64,000 nt of DNA from Desulfosporosinus sp. HMP52 (GCF_000765145.1 NZ_JMGA01000019.1:1-64000), one strand, 5' to 3'; positions 8,197-18,305 are shown, numbered from the stretch's first letter. Program-made: numbers and translations. The notes: generated from the sequence alone by a model not told the origin.

Positions 8197-9456
8197 ATGG
8201 ATATCAAATTTACAATTAGAGATTTATCCTTAGCAGCAGAAGGTCAGCGCAAAATTGATTGGGTTATCCCTCGAATGCAGGTTCTTAATAAAGTTCGTGA
8301 GGAGTTCGAGAAGGAACAGCCTTTTGCCGGTAAAAAAGTAGTTATCTGCTTGCATTTGGAAGCGAAGACCGCTTATTTGGCCCAGGTCATCAAAGCAGGA
8401 GGCGCTGAAGTAACCGTAGTTGCCAGTAATCCTCTTTCAACTCAAGATGATGTAGTAGCCGCTCTTGTTGAAAGTGGAATCGGAGCTCATGCCTGGTATA
8501 ATGCTTCAGATGAGGAGTATAATGCTCATCTGCAACTAGCCCTGGATACTGAACCGGATTTTATTATTGATGACGGAGGAGATTTAGTCTCTACAATTCA
8601 TACCACTCGTCCTGAGCTCCTTAAGAATGTTAAAGGCGGAGCTGAGGAGACTACGACAGGTGTGTTGCGCTTGCATTCAATGGCCCGTGATGGTGTTCTA
8701 AAGTTTCCGATGATAGCTGTGAATGACGCTCAATGTAAATTTTTGTTTGATAATAGATATGGTACCGGACAATCGGTGTGGGATGGAATCATGAGAACGA
8801 CTAATTTGGTTGTTGCCGGTAAGACCGCAGTAGTTGCAGGTTACGGTTGGTGTGGAAAAGGCGTAGCTCTGCGGGCCAAAGGATTAGGAGCGAAGGTGAT
8901 CATCTGCGAAATTAATCCTATCAAAGCTAATGAGGCTCTGATGGATGGCTTCGATGTAATGCCCATGGCTGAAGCTGCAAAGTATGGAGATTTCTTTATA
9001 ACGGTTACTGGTAACATGAATGTTATTAATAAGGAGCACTTTCACTTAATGAAATCCGGTGCAATTATGTGTAATGCCGGACATTTTGATGTAGAAGTAA
9101 ACGTTGCTCAACTGAAAGAAATCGCTGTGTCGGAAAGAGCAGCAAGAACGAACATTACAGAGTATGCGCTTCCTAATGGGCATCTATTGTATGTTTTGGC
9201 TGAGGGCCGTTTAGTTAATCTTGCCGCCGGGGATGGGCATCCTGCCGAAGTAATGGACATGACCTTTGCCTTACAGGCACTATCCCTAGAATATGTTGCT
9301 TTAAATTATGATAAATTATCTCCTCAAGTCTATCAGGTCAATACAGAAATTGATGAGCGAGTAGCAATGATAAAACTACAGTCCCTGGGTTTATCAATCG
9401 ACAAATTGACGAAGGAACAGGAAGCTTATCTTGGGTCTTGGAGTGCTGAAGCATAA
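8197..9456 (+). CDS. ahcY: S-adenosylhomocysteine hydrolase
   Basis: The 419-residue protein matches adenosylhomocysteinase, which splits S-adenosylhomocysteine to adenosine and homocysteine using bound NAD. Seen: CLHLEAKTAYL near the N-terminus, DDGGDL substrate motif, the GYGWCGKGVALRAKG NAD-binding Rossmann loop, and the C-terminal HPAEVMDMTFALQALS segment. It is of the shorter type without the eukaryote-like insert. Start ATG 8197 has AAAGAAGG upstream; in-frame codons back to 8143 lack a site. It recycles SAH made by SAM-dependent methyltransferases. A terminator follows at 9510. Confidence 0.92.
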   Translation: MDIKFTIRDLSLAAEGQRKIDWVIPRMQVLNKVREEFEKEQPFAGKKVVICLHLEAKTAYLAQVIKAGGAEVTVVASNPLSTQDDVVAALVESGIGAHAWYNASDEEYNAHLQLALDTEPDFIIDDGGDLVSTIHTTRPELLKNVKGGAEETTTGVLRLHSMARDGVLKFPMIAVNDAQCKFLFDNRYGTGQSVWDGIMRTTNLVVAGKTAVVAGYGWCGKGVALRAKGLGAKVIICEINPIKANEALMDGFDVMPMAEAAKYGDFFITVTGNMNVINKEHFHLMKSGAIMCNAGHFDVEVNVAQLKEIAVSERAARTNITEYALPNGHLLYVLAEGRLVNLAAGDGHPAEVMDMTFALQALSLEYVALNYDKLSPQVYQVNTEIDERVAMIKLQSLGLSIDKLTKEQEAYLGSWSAEA

Positions 9457-9509
9457 TATAGTTTCTCAAAGTCATTCTCTAGTGTTTTAATTATTAATAG
9501 TTACCACTA

Positions 9510-9545
9510 AAAGACGCATGATCAGCAATTTGATCATGTGTCTTT
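9510..9545 (+). terminator. Terminator after ahcY
   Basis: AAAGACGCATGATCA (9510-9524) pairs with TGATCATGTGTCTTT (9531-9545) with wobbles, loop GCAATT, then a T-rich stretch. The following 186 bases up to topB show no gene. Confidence 0.8.
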
Positions 9546-9731
9546 ACTTTCTTAGCATGTACTTATGTTCTATCCTTCTGTTAAGGAAGCTCAAGCTTTT
9601 CATATAAATAGGACATAAAACTAGATACATAAGAGGTTAGATTCAATTAACCCTTATAGACCTAATCTGTGGTAAGATATAATAAGCTCAATTCCCCTAA
9701 ACTTAGGTTCATTGATAAAGAGAGGATCGAG

Positions 9732-12032
9732 ATGATTAGAAAACTTATTATTGCGGAAAAACCTTCCCAAGCTCGTGAATATGCTGCGGCCTTAGGTGTG
9801 AAAAAGCGAGGGGATGGGTACTTAGAGAATGAAAGCTATGTGATAACCTGGTGCTATGGCCACCTATTAGAGCTAGAGCGTCCGGAAGTATATATGGATT
9901 TAGATAGAGTCGGGAAACGTTGGAGTTTAAAGAGATTGCCGGTATTACCTAACCTTAGAGATTTTCGGAGGGTTGTTAAATCCGGGGCAGAAAAGCAATT
10001 TAAAGTAATTCAACAATGGTTAAAGTCTGCGGACATTGGTGAGGTTATTTGTGGAACTGACGCCGATCGGGAAGGACAGTTGCTTTTTCAGGAGGTCTGG
10101 GATGCCTCCAAGTGCAATAAGCCTTTGTCTCGGCTCTGGATCTCCTCCCTGACCAATGCAGCAATTTTAGAGGGTTTAAAATCTCTCCGCCCAGGTGAGT
10201 CAATGGCAGGATTAGCTGCAGCCGGAAATGGACGGGCCTACGCAGATTGGGATTTCGGAATGAATTTGACAGAAGGATTTAGCTCCTTATTTGGTAGCTT
10301 TGATGCAGAACGCAAAAAACCCAATGTTATATCAATAGGTCGAGTACAGACACCGACCTTAGCCTTAATCGTAGAGCGGGAGTGGGAAATCGAACAATTT
10401 GTTACTCAGCGATTCTTTGAGGTCAAGGCAGAGTTTACAACTTTGCAAGGGGGATATCCAAGTAAATGGTTTGACCATAGAGATGACTCAAAGCGGATAA
10501 CAGATCCTCAGGTTGCAGAGACTATTGTTGCCAAAACCCTAGGTAAGCAAGGGCAAATTATAAAAATTGAGCAGAAAGATGTACAAGAGCCGGCCCCCCT
10601 GTTATTTGATCTAACCTCATTATCAATTGCAGCTTCGAAAAAATACGGGTATAGTGCCGAGAAAGTACTGCAATTAGCTCAGTCACTCTATGAAAAAAAG
10701 GCTATAACATATCCGCGTACGGATTGCGCATATTTATCCGAAGACATTTTACCCAAACTGCCAGATCATCTTAGAGCGACTCGCCAAGAACAGTATACGA
10801 ACTTAGTTGATGAGGCAGCTCAGTTTGGATTACCTAAGGGGAAAAGAGTAATTAATACAATCACTGCCCACCATGCTATTATTCCGACAACTGAAAAAAT
10901 TGCCCTAGATCGGCTCAATCGCGACGAACAGAATCTATATGACTTAATCGTTCGGCGTTTTCTGGCTGTTTGGTTTCCTCCTGCTCAATACCATCAAACT
11001 GATGTAGTAACCATGGTTGAGGAGGAGGCCTTTCGCACGAAAGGTAAAGTATTGTTGAGCCTAGGGTGGAAAAAAGTATACGGTTCAGGTGAGATTAATG
11101 AAGAGAGTGAAGGGAAAAGCAAGAAAAAGCCTAAACAAGATCAGACAGAGGATGAAAGTGTAGCTTTGCCCCCTCTGAGCAAGGGAGAAGACGTGAAAGC
11201 TAAACGTGTTCTTATTGAAGAAAAAAGCACAAAACCACCGAAACGCTTTACTCAAGGAGATCTGCTTAAAGCCATGGAGGGTGCTGGAAAACAGATTGAT
11301 GATGAAATACTTCGCCAGCAACTTAAAGGAAAAGGACTGGGTACAGTAGCAACTCGACCGGCTATTATTGAAAGCCTAATTGATCGGGGATATATCCTGC
11401 AGGATCACAAGATCTTAAGACCCACTGAAAAAGGCGTGGAATTGATTAAAGTGATTAAGGAAAAGCTGCCTCAAGCGCAGCTCCTGATTAGTGCGGAAAT
11501 GACAGGACAAATGGAGTTTGACCTGTCAAAAGTTGAAAGAGGAGAACTCACAATTGAACATTACATGACTGAAGTAGAAGAAGCAATTGTACGAATTCTT
11601 CAAGAGCTGCGTTCCTTTGAACAAAGACATGGTAAAACCCCTTTAGCTCTTGCCCCATCCTCAAAGAACTTAAAAAAAGGTAAAGGTACTTTCAAGGAAG
11701 TAAAGGAATCAGGAAAGAAAGATAAAACAAAACCTGCAGAGGAGAGTCCGGTAAAAGGATTGGGAAACTGTCCAAAGTGCGGCGGGGAAATAATTGAAGG
11801 TCAGAAGGGATTTGGATGTTCAAATTGGAGAGAAGGCTGCCGTTTTGTATTATGGAAAACTCCGATTTGTGGTAAAGTGCTGACAGTGAATCAGGTCAAA
11901 AGTTTATTGAAAAAGGGGAAAACCCCTTTGATTAAAGGCTTTAAATCTAAATCAGGGAAAACTTTCGCGGCCTACTTGATATGGGAAGACCAACTTGAGG
12001 CAAAATTGAAATTTGAGATTGAGAAATTATGA
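9732..12032 (+). CDS. topB: DNA topoisomerase III (type IA)
   Basis: A 766-residue type IA topoisomerase. Toprim domain at the N-terminus (LIIAEKPSQA, then GTDADREGQLL with the acidic metal ligands), the SIGRVQTPTLALI strand, and the active-site Tyr in ITYPRTD. Between residues ~480 and 520 there is a lysine/acidic charged insert (KSKKKPKQDQ). The C-terminus carries a four-Cys zinc-finger-like unit (CPKCGG...CSNW..GC) and a basic tail. ATG at 9732 follows GAGAGGATCGAG; codons upstream to 9669 look non-coding. The enzyme relaxes and decatenates single-stranded regions. Its stop overlaps the start of the MATE gene by four bases (ATGA). Confidence 0.9.
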   Translation: MIRKLIIAEKPSQAREYAAALGVKKRGDGYLENESYVITWCYGHLLELERPEVYMDLDRVGKRWSLKRLPVLPNLRDFRRVVKSGAEKQFKVIQQWLKSADIGEVICGTDADREGQLLFQEVWDASKCNKPLSRLWISSLTNAAILEGLKSLRPGESMAGLAAAGNGRAYADWDFGMNLTEGFSSLFGSFDAERKKPNVISIGRVQTPTLALIVEREWEIEQFVTQRFFEVKAEFTTLQGGYPSKWFDHRDDSKRITDPQVAETIVAKTLGKQGQIIKIEQKDVQEPAPLLFDLTSLSIAASKKYGYSAEKVLQLAQSLYEKKAITYPRTDCAYLSEDILPKLPDHLRATRQEQYTNLVDEAAQFGLPKGKRVINTITAHHAIIPTTEKIALDRLNRDEQNLYDLIVRRFLAVWFPPAQYHQTDVVTMVEEEAFRTKGKVLLSLGWKKVYGSGEINEESEGKSKKKPKQDQTEDESVALPPLSKGEDVKAKRVLIEEKSTKPPKRFTQGDLLKAMEGAGKQIDDEILRQQLKGKGLGTVATRPAIIESLIDRGYILQDHKILRPTEKGVELIKVIKEKLPQAQLLISAEMTGQMEFDLSKVERGELTIEHYMTEVEEAIVRILQELRSFEQRHGKTPLALAPSSKNLKKGKGTFKEVKESGKKDKTKPAEESPVKGLGNCPKCGGEIIEGQKGFGCSNWREGCRFVLWKTPICGKVLTVNQVKSLLKKGKTPLIKGFKSKSGKTFAAYLIWEDQLEAKLKFEIEKL

Positions 12033-13390
12033 AACAGACATTTACAATGCTGCAAAAGATTAAACAGTTGTTTTCAATTCTATGGCCGATATTGGTTGCT
12101 CAAATCACTATGTTCTCCATGAATTTTTTCGATACGATTATGTCTGGACATGCAAGTACTCCGGACCTAGCTGGTGTGGCCATCGGTTCAAGTATATGGG
12201 TTCCCATAGGTGCCGGATTTGGGGGGATTTTCGTAGCTGTAACTCCCATTGTTGGACAACTAATTGGTGCAAAACGAGAGGCAGAAGTTTCCTTTAAAGT
12301 CGTGCAGGGAATCTATTTAGCCCTATTTATTGCAATACTGGTTATTGGGGGAGGGGCTATTGCTTTAGACTCAATTCTTTTACTAATGGGTTTGGAAAAT
12401 AGCGTACTACAAATATCCCGAGATTATTTATTAGCACTTGCCTATGGAATCCCAGCATTGTTTACCTATCAAGTTTTACGTGCATTTATTGATGCCCTTG
12501 GGAAAACGAGAATAACTATGATGATTGCTGTCGTATCGTTGCCCCTTAATGTATTACTGAATTACATCCTTATTTTTGGTAAAATTGGTTTTCCTGCCTT
12601 AGGTGGTGTTGGTGCAGGCGTGGCATCCACTCTTACCTATTATTGTATGGCTTTTATAGCATTGATCGTGATTTCACATCATAAATTATTCTCTTCCTAT
12701 CAAGTGTTTAAGCATGTTTATCGAATATCGTTGCAAGAATGGAAAGAACAATTAAAAATTGGTTTACCCATAGGATTTGCAATTTTTGTAGAGACCAGTA
12801 TATTTGCAGTTGTTGCCTTACTAATGAGTACGTTCAATACTGTTACTATTGCTGCTCATCAGGTAGCTATGAATTTCGCTACTATGCTTTATATGGTACC
12901 ATTGAGCATTTCTTCTGCCCTAACTATTTTGGTCGGTTTTGAAGTAGGTGCTAACAGGCTGAGGGATGCTCGTCAATATAGCTATCTGGGTATGGGTATG
13001 TCTATTGGAATGGCTTGCATTTGTGCTTCTATTCTACTGCTTTTTAGCAAGGAAGTAGCAGCCTTGTATTCTAAAGAGGCTGAAGTCATTAAAATGGCAC
13101 AACATTTTCTCATATACGCTTTATTCTTTCAATTATCAGACGCAATAGCTGCACCGATTCAAGGAACTTTGCGGGGCTATAAAGATGTGAATATTACCTT
13201 TCTTATGGCATGTATTTCTTATTGGGGTATTGGTTTGCCTGCAGGGTATTATATGGCCAACAACACTCCACTTGGTGCATCGGGTTATTGGATTGGACTA
13301 ATATTGGGTTTGGCAGTAAGTGCAGTCAGTTTATTCGCACGTCTCTTGGTGGTGCAGAGAAGACAGAAAGCTACAAGAGTAACTCAATAA
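12029..13390 (+). CDS. MATE family multidrug/cation efflux transporter
   Basis: The 453-residue protein has about twelve hydrophobic helices in two related halves, as in MATE/NorM transporters that expel drugs against Na+ or H+. Family-typical segments include SILWPILVAQ at the start, QVLRAFIDALGKTR after helix four, and the second-half counterpart PIQGTLRGYKDVN. The ATG overlaps the topB stop (ATGA), so it is translationally coupled to an unrelated gene. A very stable terminator follows at 13515. Confidence 0.9.
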   Translation: MKQTFTMLQKIKQLFSILWPILVAQITMFSMNFFDTIMSGHASTPDLAGVAIGSSIWVPIGAGFGGIFVAVTPIVGQLIGAKREAEVSFKVVQGIYLALFIAILVIGGGAIALDSILLLMGLENSVLQISRDYLLALAYGIPALFTYQVLRAFIDALGKTRITMMIAVVSLPLNVLLNYILIFGKIGFPALGGVGAGVASTLTYYCMAFIALIVISHHKLFSSYQVFKHVYRISLQEWKEQLKIGLPIGFAIFVETSIFAVVALLMSTFNTVTIAAHQVAMNFATMLYMVPLSISSALTILVGFEVGANRLRDARQYSYLGMGMSIGMACICASILLLFSKEVAALYSKEAEVIKMAQHFLIYALFFQLSDAIAAPIQGTLRGYKDVNITFLMACISYWGIGLPAGYYMANNTPLGASGYWIGLILGLAVSAVSLFARLLVVQRRQKATRVTQ

Positions 13391-13414
13391 AGAAGAGAAA
13401 AGTGGTAAGTCTTG

Positions 13415-13423
13415 TTGACTCAA
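13415..13423. promoter_or_regulatory. TTGACTCAA box (upstream of BCCT gene)
   Basis: One of five exact TTGA(C/G)TCAA palindromes found around the betaine/methylamine island (13415, 13529, 18477, 18633, 18904). This one lies about 310 bases upstream of the sigma54 promoter at 13727, an enhancer-like distance. It may bind the PAS-sigma54 activator encoded at 16893-18305; inferred. Confidence 0.45.
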
Positions 13424-13514
13424 GGGTTTGCTTCCTTTGAAATCTACTCCCTTAACATGATGGTTATCATGCTGTTATCAAGATACCTTGGACAAAGTTA
13501 TATGTAGATCAATT

Positions 13515-13563
13515 AAAATTAAGTCTAATTGACTCAAGAAAAGTCAATTAGACTTAATTTTTT
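13515..13563 (+). terminator. 20-bp perfect-stem terminator containing a TTGACTCAA box
   Basis: A perfect 20-bp stem (13515-13534 with 13542-13561), 7-base loop and T6 run end the topB-MATE transcript. The left arm and loop contain TTGACTCAA (13529-13537), so the site could double as an operator about 200 bases upstream of the sigma54 promoter at 13727. Confidence 0.85.
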
Positions 13564-13726
13564 ACATAATTGAAAATAATCAAGAAGCTGAAATGTTAAA
13601 TTGATCTTAGAATATCTTTTTTATTGAATAAGAAAAACTTTTTATTAAGTTATATAGCCTATAAACCGAGAGAATACTACTCAATTATAAATTATTTCGC
13701 ATAGGAATATTTGTTTTATTGATAGT

Positions 13727-13742
13727 TGGCAGCAAATTTGCA
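13727..13742 (+). promoter_or_regulatory. Sigma54 (-24/-12) promoter for the BCCT transporter
   Basis: TGGCAGCAAATTTGCA has GG and GC separated by exactly ten bases, close to the sigma54 consensus TGGCAYRNNNNTTGCW. It implies a leader of roughly 380 bases before the BCCT start at 14132. The upstream activator would be the PAS-AAA-HTH protein at 16893-18305. Confidence 0.75.
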
Positions 13743-14131
13743 AACAAATGTCTTATAGAGTTTGACAGTTATTACGTGAAGGAGGTTAGAAGAGGTATAG
13801 ATATCCTGGTCTTAGATTCTAAGACCAGCTAATAATGGCAAGAGATTTTGATTAAACTCGAATTTGCTAGGTTAGAAAAGGAGGGTATAACAAACTACTC
13901 CATGAAGAATTTGATCGGAGGAATAAAAGTAAAGGATTAGCGGTATTATAACGCATTTTTCATGATAGCGGGCATCAGCATAGGATTTTTATCACGGTTT
14001 GAAAATACCAAGAGGGTAATAACCAAGGATTTTGTTTTGGTAACACACACTATAGATAGACACGTGGAATTTATCAACTGACTTATCTTCTACCCGGTTC
14101 TCAGATTAAATCACAAGAAAGGGTGAATAAC
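13743..14131 (+). other. Long untranslated leader of the BCCT gene
   Basis: No supportable gene. It holds two GGAGG-like tracts not followed by usable start codons and a small hairpin near 13808-13830 (CTGGTCTTAG pairs with CTAAGACCAG). I recognise no known riboswitch class, but a leader this long may carry regulation. Confidence 0.4.
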
Positions 14132-15697
14132 TTGTCACAAGAGAAGTCTAAAGGTAAATCTGTTCTTATTAATCCTGTTGTTTTCTGGGGCAGTGCTATT
14201 TTATGCGTTCTATTATATGCCCCAATGCTTATTTTTGGTAAGGAATTGCAACCCTATGTATCAATAATATTAAAAGCTATAACTTATAGAATGGACTGGT
14301 TATGGTTATTATTTGCTTTAGGTTGTGTAGTGTTTTCACTTTGGTTAGCTTTTGGCAGATATGGCAATGTAAAATTGGGCGGAAAAGATGATAAACCTGA
14401 ATTCTCAGACTTCAGTTGGGTATCGATGATGTTCACAGGCGGTGTCGGAGCAGGTTTAGTTTATTGGTCCATGGCTGAGCCTATTTTTTATCTTAAGTTT
14501 CCTCCTTTCTGGAATGAGGCATTTTCAGGGCAAGCTGCTCAATTCGCTATTGCTTATGGAATATTTCACTGGGGTATTACGGCCTGGGCTATCTTTGTCC
14601 CAGGGGCCATCGCCTTTGCCTACATGCTTCACGTACGAAAAAAACCCTTCTTCTATCCAAGCTATGCTTGCCGGGGAGTATTGGGGGACCGGGTTGACGG
14701 ATGGCTGGGCAGAGCTATCGATATCTTCGTAGTTATCGGTCTGGTAGGTGGATTAGGAACAACCTTAGGAACGGTTATACCTATGATGTCGGCTGTCAGC
14801 GCCGATATGTTGGGAATTGAGAATACTATGACGGTAAAAGTTGCGGTCACCCTGGTGGTTGCAGCGGTATTTACCTATAGTGCTTTTGCTGGTTTAAATA
14901 GCGGAATTAAAAAGTTGTCGGAATTAAATAGTTGGTTGTGTATGGGATTATTAGCTTTCGTTATGCTTGTAGGCCCCACCTTATTCATGTTATCCTTTTA
15001 TGTTGACAGCCTAGGGGTTTTAGCTACTAACTTTTTACGGATGAGTTTATACACAGATCCCATTACCAAATCCGGTTTTCCTCAAGACTGGACAGTGTTT
15101 TACTGGGCATGGTGGGCAGCATGGGCCATGTATTTCGGCTTATTTGTTGCTAGGATCTCCAAGGGGAGAACGATTAAAAACGTTGTTATAAATATGATGG
15201 TTGTAACGACAATTGGCTGTTCACTGTTCTTCTTAGCCTTCGGCACTTATGCAGTAGATCTTCAGCTTAATCAAGGGATGGCCCTTGATCAGATTATGAA
15301 AGACGCCGGTCCTGCGGGAATGATTTCCGCAGTCTTGCATACCTTACCCTTAACCAAAATAGTGATTCCTTATTTCTTATTTGTAATGCTTATTTTCCAA
15401 GCTACGACTATTGATTCCAATGCGTATATTATTTCCATGATTTCTTGCAAAGAGGTTAGGAATGATCAGGAATCCCCCCGCTGGACAAGACTTTTCTGGT
15501 GTTCACTCCTTGCTGTGATCGGGGTGGCTATCATGATGGTGGGTGGATTACCCGTAGTTCAGCTTTCATCTGTTGCCACCAGCGTACCTATTATATTAAT
15601 TATCATCATCTTAGGGCTATCCCTTCGCAAGTGGCTCAATGAGGATTTCGGCGGAGATAGTAAAGTGCAAGCTGTCGATTATCCCGAAGAAGACTAA
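14132..15697 (+). CDS. BCCT family transporter (glycine betaine/choline/carnitine type)
   Basis: A 521-residue twelve-helix secondary transporter. The BCCT signature lies in a Trp-rich stretch (YWAWWAAWAMYFGLF) followed by RISKGRTIK; GGVGAGLVYWSMAEP and GITAWAIF are also typical. It should import a quaternary ammonium compound, by context glycine betaine or a related methylamine used as a methyl donor by MtgB/MttB. TTG at 14132 is preferred because GAAAGGGTG lies at proper spacing; GTG at 14123 overlaps that site. A sigma54 promoter lies at 13727. No long osmosensing C-terminal tail is seen, suggesting catabolic rather than osmotic use (inference). Confidence 0.88.
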   Translation: MSQEKSKGKSVLINPVVFWGSAILCVLLYAPMLIFGKELQPYVSIILKAITYRMDWLWLLFALGCVVFSLWLAFGRYGNVKLGGKDDKPEFSDFSWVSMMFTGGVGAGLVYWSMAEPIFYLKFPPFWNEAFSGQAAQFAIAYGIFHWGITAWAIFVPGAIAFAYMLHVRKKPFFYPSYACRGVLGDRVDGWLGRAIDIFVVIGLVGGLGTTLGTVIPMMSAVSADMLGIENTMTVKVAVTLVVAAVFTYSAFAGLNSGIKKLSELNSWLCMGLLAFVMLVGPTLFMLSFYVDSLGVLATNFLRMSLYTDPITKSGFPQDWTVFYWAWWAAWAMYFGLFVARISKGRTIKNVVINMMVVTTIGCSLFFLAFGTYAVDLQLNQGMALDQIMKDAGPAGMISAVLHTLPLTKIVIPYFLFVMLIFQATTIDSNAYIISMISCKEVRNDQESPRWTRLFWCSLLAVIGVAIMMVGGLPVVQLSSVATSVPIILIIIILGLSLRKWLNEDFGGDSKVQAVDYPEED

Positions 15698-15736
15698 TTA
15701 TAACAGGGCTGTCGTAGTAAGACCGCCCGGAAAATA

Positions 15737-15773
15737 GTCAAAAGGCGGCTTCAGCCAGAAGCCGCCTTTTGAC
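15737..15773 (+). terminator. 16-bp perfect-stem terminator after BCCT
   Basis: GTCAAAAGGCGGCTTC (15737-15752) pairs perfectly with 15758-15773 around loop AGCCA. The T-run lies within the right arm. Confidence 0.75.
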
Positions 15774-15807
15774 GTCAAATATATAATGAGGTTGATTAAG
15801 TAAAAGT

Positions 15808-15854
15808 ATACCAAAGAGGATGGCTCATCCCGGACATCCTCTTTGGTATTTTTC
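15808..15854. terminator. Bidirectional terminator between BCCT and the LysR gene
   Basis: ATACCAAAGAGGATG (15808-15822) pairs with 15835-15849, followed by TTTTTC on the plus strand. It sits between convergent genes and may stop both. Confidence 0.75.
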
Positions 15855-15889
15855 TCTCTTCAGATAAGATACCCCTTGCATTCTAGTTG

Positions 15890-16801
15890 CTAACTTGAAA
15901 TTGGCGCAGCAGTTTTACACATAGATTTCAGGGCTTCCACAAATTCCTTTTCAACGAGAGAGACTGCATGGCGAGTTGATCTTATGAGACCGACGGTAAT
16001 ACCTAAACTAACGTCACTGATAGGTATCGGGACTATCTCTCCGGATTGCAAATAAATATCGTCTATCGACATAAATCTGGGGAAAAAGGAGATGGCGATT
16101 CCCTGAGATACTACTCTTTTAATCAATTCAAAATTACAAAATCTAAAGACTACATTAGGTTCACCATGTTTTTTAAGAATACTTGTAATACCACCATTAT
16201 TCTTCGTGAATTCATCATTATAAGCAACAAAGGGATATCCAAGTGCTTCTTTTAGCGATACTGATTCCTTTTGAGCAAGAGGGGAGTCTTTAGAAGCATA
16301 GATTAGAAATTCATCTTTGAATAATTCTTCACAGAAAATGTCTTTGCCGGTTATTTCTTCAGTTAGTAATACAATCCCAATGTCGTTTTTGCCGGATTGA
16401 ATATTCTGCAGGATGTTAATCGATTCAGCAACAGTTAAGGAAATATTAATACTAGGATGCTTTTCCTTTAAGTAATATAAAACATTAGGAATAATTTTAT
16501 CCCCCATACTGGGTATAATCCCAACGGATAGGTTGCCTGTTAATGCTGAGGTGTTGGAAATCTGTTTGATTTCTTCGATGGTATCAAGAATATGGCGAGC
16601 CTTTTCAATGACAATTTCTCCGATTGAAGTCGGATAAGCACCCTGAGGAGTTCGCCTAAAAAGTTGTGTTCCCAGCTCATCTTCAAGTTTACTAATTGAT
16701 GAGCTTACAGCCGGCTGGGTAATAAAGGCATGTTCAGCTGCTAATGAAATTGAGTTATATTTAGCGACTTCGATTAAAAGAAATAATTGTTCTAATCTCA
16801 T
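15890..16801 (-). CDS. LysR-family transcriptional regulator
   Basis: A 303-residue LTTR: N-terminal winged helix-turn-helix (residues ~1-60, with SLAAEHAFITQPAVSSSISK) and a periplasmic-binding-protein-like effector domain (~90-290). GGAGG lies ten bases ahead of the ATG on the minus strand. It sits between the BCCT gene and the sigma54 activator, both of the methylamine island. It may sense a metabolite and control the transporter or the activator; the effector is not readable. Confidence 0.88.
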   Translation of the reverse strand: MRLEQLFLLIEVAKYNSISLAAEHAFITQPAVSSSISKLEDELGTQLFRRTPQGAYPTSIGEIVIEKARHILDTIEEIKQISNTSALTGNLSVGIIPSMGDKIIPNVLYYLKEKHPSINISLTVAESINILQNIQSGKNDIGIVLLTEEITGKDIFCEELFKDEFLIYASKDSPLAQKESVSLKEALGYPFVAYNDEFTKNNGGITSILKKHGEPNVVFRFCNFELIKRVVSQGIAISFFPRFMSIDDIYLQSGEIVPIPISDVSLGITVGLIRSTRHAVSLVEKEFVEALKSMCKTAAPISS

Positions 16802-16892
16802 AATCTATATACCTCCGCTGCGTAATCCCTCGGTGCTACTTATGAAACTAACCCTACACTTTATCCAGCAAAATATTCCGTATTATAGTGTT

Positions 16893-18305
16893 TTACTTGA
16901 GAGTAGAACGTTGCTTATGGTTGCGTACGATACGTGTTACTTTACTTTGACTAATATTTAAGGTGTTTGCAACTTTATATGAACTCCCCAGCATATTATA
17001 CAATCTGATTATGATAGCCTCTTCATCACTGGTTTTTTTGAGATTTTTCCAGTTGGATAGTTCCTCTTCTAAAATGTTTGAGTGTACATGTCCAGATGGT
17101 ATTTTAAACATTTTACTGGGTAAATGTTCGGGTAGTATATATCCCTCCGGAACTGTAACCACCAATCGTTCGGCTAAATGCTCCATCTCTCTAATATTTC
17201 CGGGCCAGGCATAGCTTTTTAGAACAGCGAGACTTTGTTTATCAAACTTGTGAGTGTATTTATACATCAAGTCATATTTATTCAAAAAAAACTCCAATAG
17301 CGGAATAATATCATTAGTTCTTTCTCTTAAAGGCGGAGTATCAATTTCAATGACGCTTAATCTATAGTACAAGTCTTCGCGAAACTTTCCTTCATCGATT
17401 AATTGAACTAGGTTTCTGTTAGTCGCGGCGACAATTCTTACATCAATTTTCTTATGCTCCTTGCCACCAACGGGAATAAATCGGCGCTCTTGAATAAGTT
17501 CTAATAGTTTTGCTTGGATTCCCAAAGGTATTTCTCCGATCTCATCCAGAAATAAAGTGCCACCATGGGCTAGTTCCACTAATCCTACTTTCCCGAACTT
17601 ATCTGCGCCGGTGAAAGCGCCCCGGCAATATCCAAATAGTTCTGACTCTAAGAGGTGCTCCGGGATAGTGGCTCCATTAATGCAGATGAAGGGACCATCT
17701 TTCCGCTCACTCATTTTATGAATATCCATGGCCAGTACATTTTTTCCGGTACCGGATTCCCCAAGGATAAGAACTGTAGAATTAACTAAGGCAACCCTCT
17801 TAACTATTTCCAGACATAACTTCATTCTTTCGTCTCGAAAGGAGTATCCCTTAAAATAGCTGACTTGTTGACTTAACTCATCGACTTTGTTTTTGTAATG
17901 TTTTACTAGTTTTTTAGTTTTATCTAAATCCTGTTTTAACTCTTCAAGCTGTGTGATATCACGGCTATTCATAACGATGAATTCAACTTCACCGTCCTGG
18001 TTAATCACTGGAGTGGCGGTGACAACAAGTTTTATTCCGGTTTTCGTTTGCTGTTCAACGGTAACAGTTTGCTTGTTTTGAAAGACAATGGGAGCCAAGG
18101 CAGGTGAATAATAACCTTCACTCAATAAATAGCTTACATTTTTTCCGATTATCTCAGAAGGATCTAAGCCATAATGCTTCTTACATACTTTATTGACATA
18201 GGTTACAATTCCCTTGCTATTAACGACAAAGATCTCATCGAATGAATTATCCAGGATCATTTTGAAGTCTTCTCTGTTCAAACTTTGTTCGTTTATATCT
18301 AGCAA
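16893..18305 (-). CDS. PAS-containing sigma54-dependent activator
   Basis: An enhancer-binding protein of about 470 residues: PAS domain (about residues 10-115), coiled-coil linker (~120-150), AAA+ domain with Walker A GESGTGKN (~182) and the sigma54-contacting GAFTGA loop (~229), then a Fis-type helix-turn-helix (NISQSKVTRIVRNHKQ). It lacks a receiver domain, so it is probably switched by a ligand bound to PAS. TTG at 18305 follows AAAGGGAG by nine bases; a GTG at 18335 has no site. It is divergent from mtgB, whose promoter at 18651 is of sigma54 type, as is that of BCCT at 13727. It is therefore the likely regulator of the island. Confidence 0.88.
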   Translation of the reverse strand: MLDINEQSLNREDFKMILDNSFDEIFVVNSKGIVTYVNKVCKKHYGLDPSEIIGKNVSYLLSEGYYSPALAPIVFQNKQTVTVEQQTKTGIKLVVTATPVINQDGEVEFIVMNSRDITQLEELKQDLDKTKKLVKHYKNKVDELSQQVSYFKGYSFRDERMKLCLEIVKRVALVNSTVLILGESGTGKNVLAMDIHKMSERKDGPFICINGATIPEHLLESELFGYCRGAFTGADKFGKVGLVELAHGGTLFLDEIGEIPLGIQAKLLELIQERRFIPVGGKEHKKIDVRIVAATNRNLVQLIDEGKFREDLYYRLSVIEIDTPPLRERTNDIIPLLEFFLNKYDLMYKYTHKFDKQSLAVLKSYAWPGNIREMEHLAERLVVTVPEGYILPEHLPSKMFKIPSGHVHSNILEEELSNWKNLKKTSDEEAIIIRLYNMLGSSYKVANTLNISQSKVTRIVRNHKQRSTLK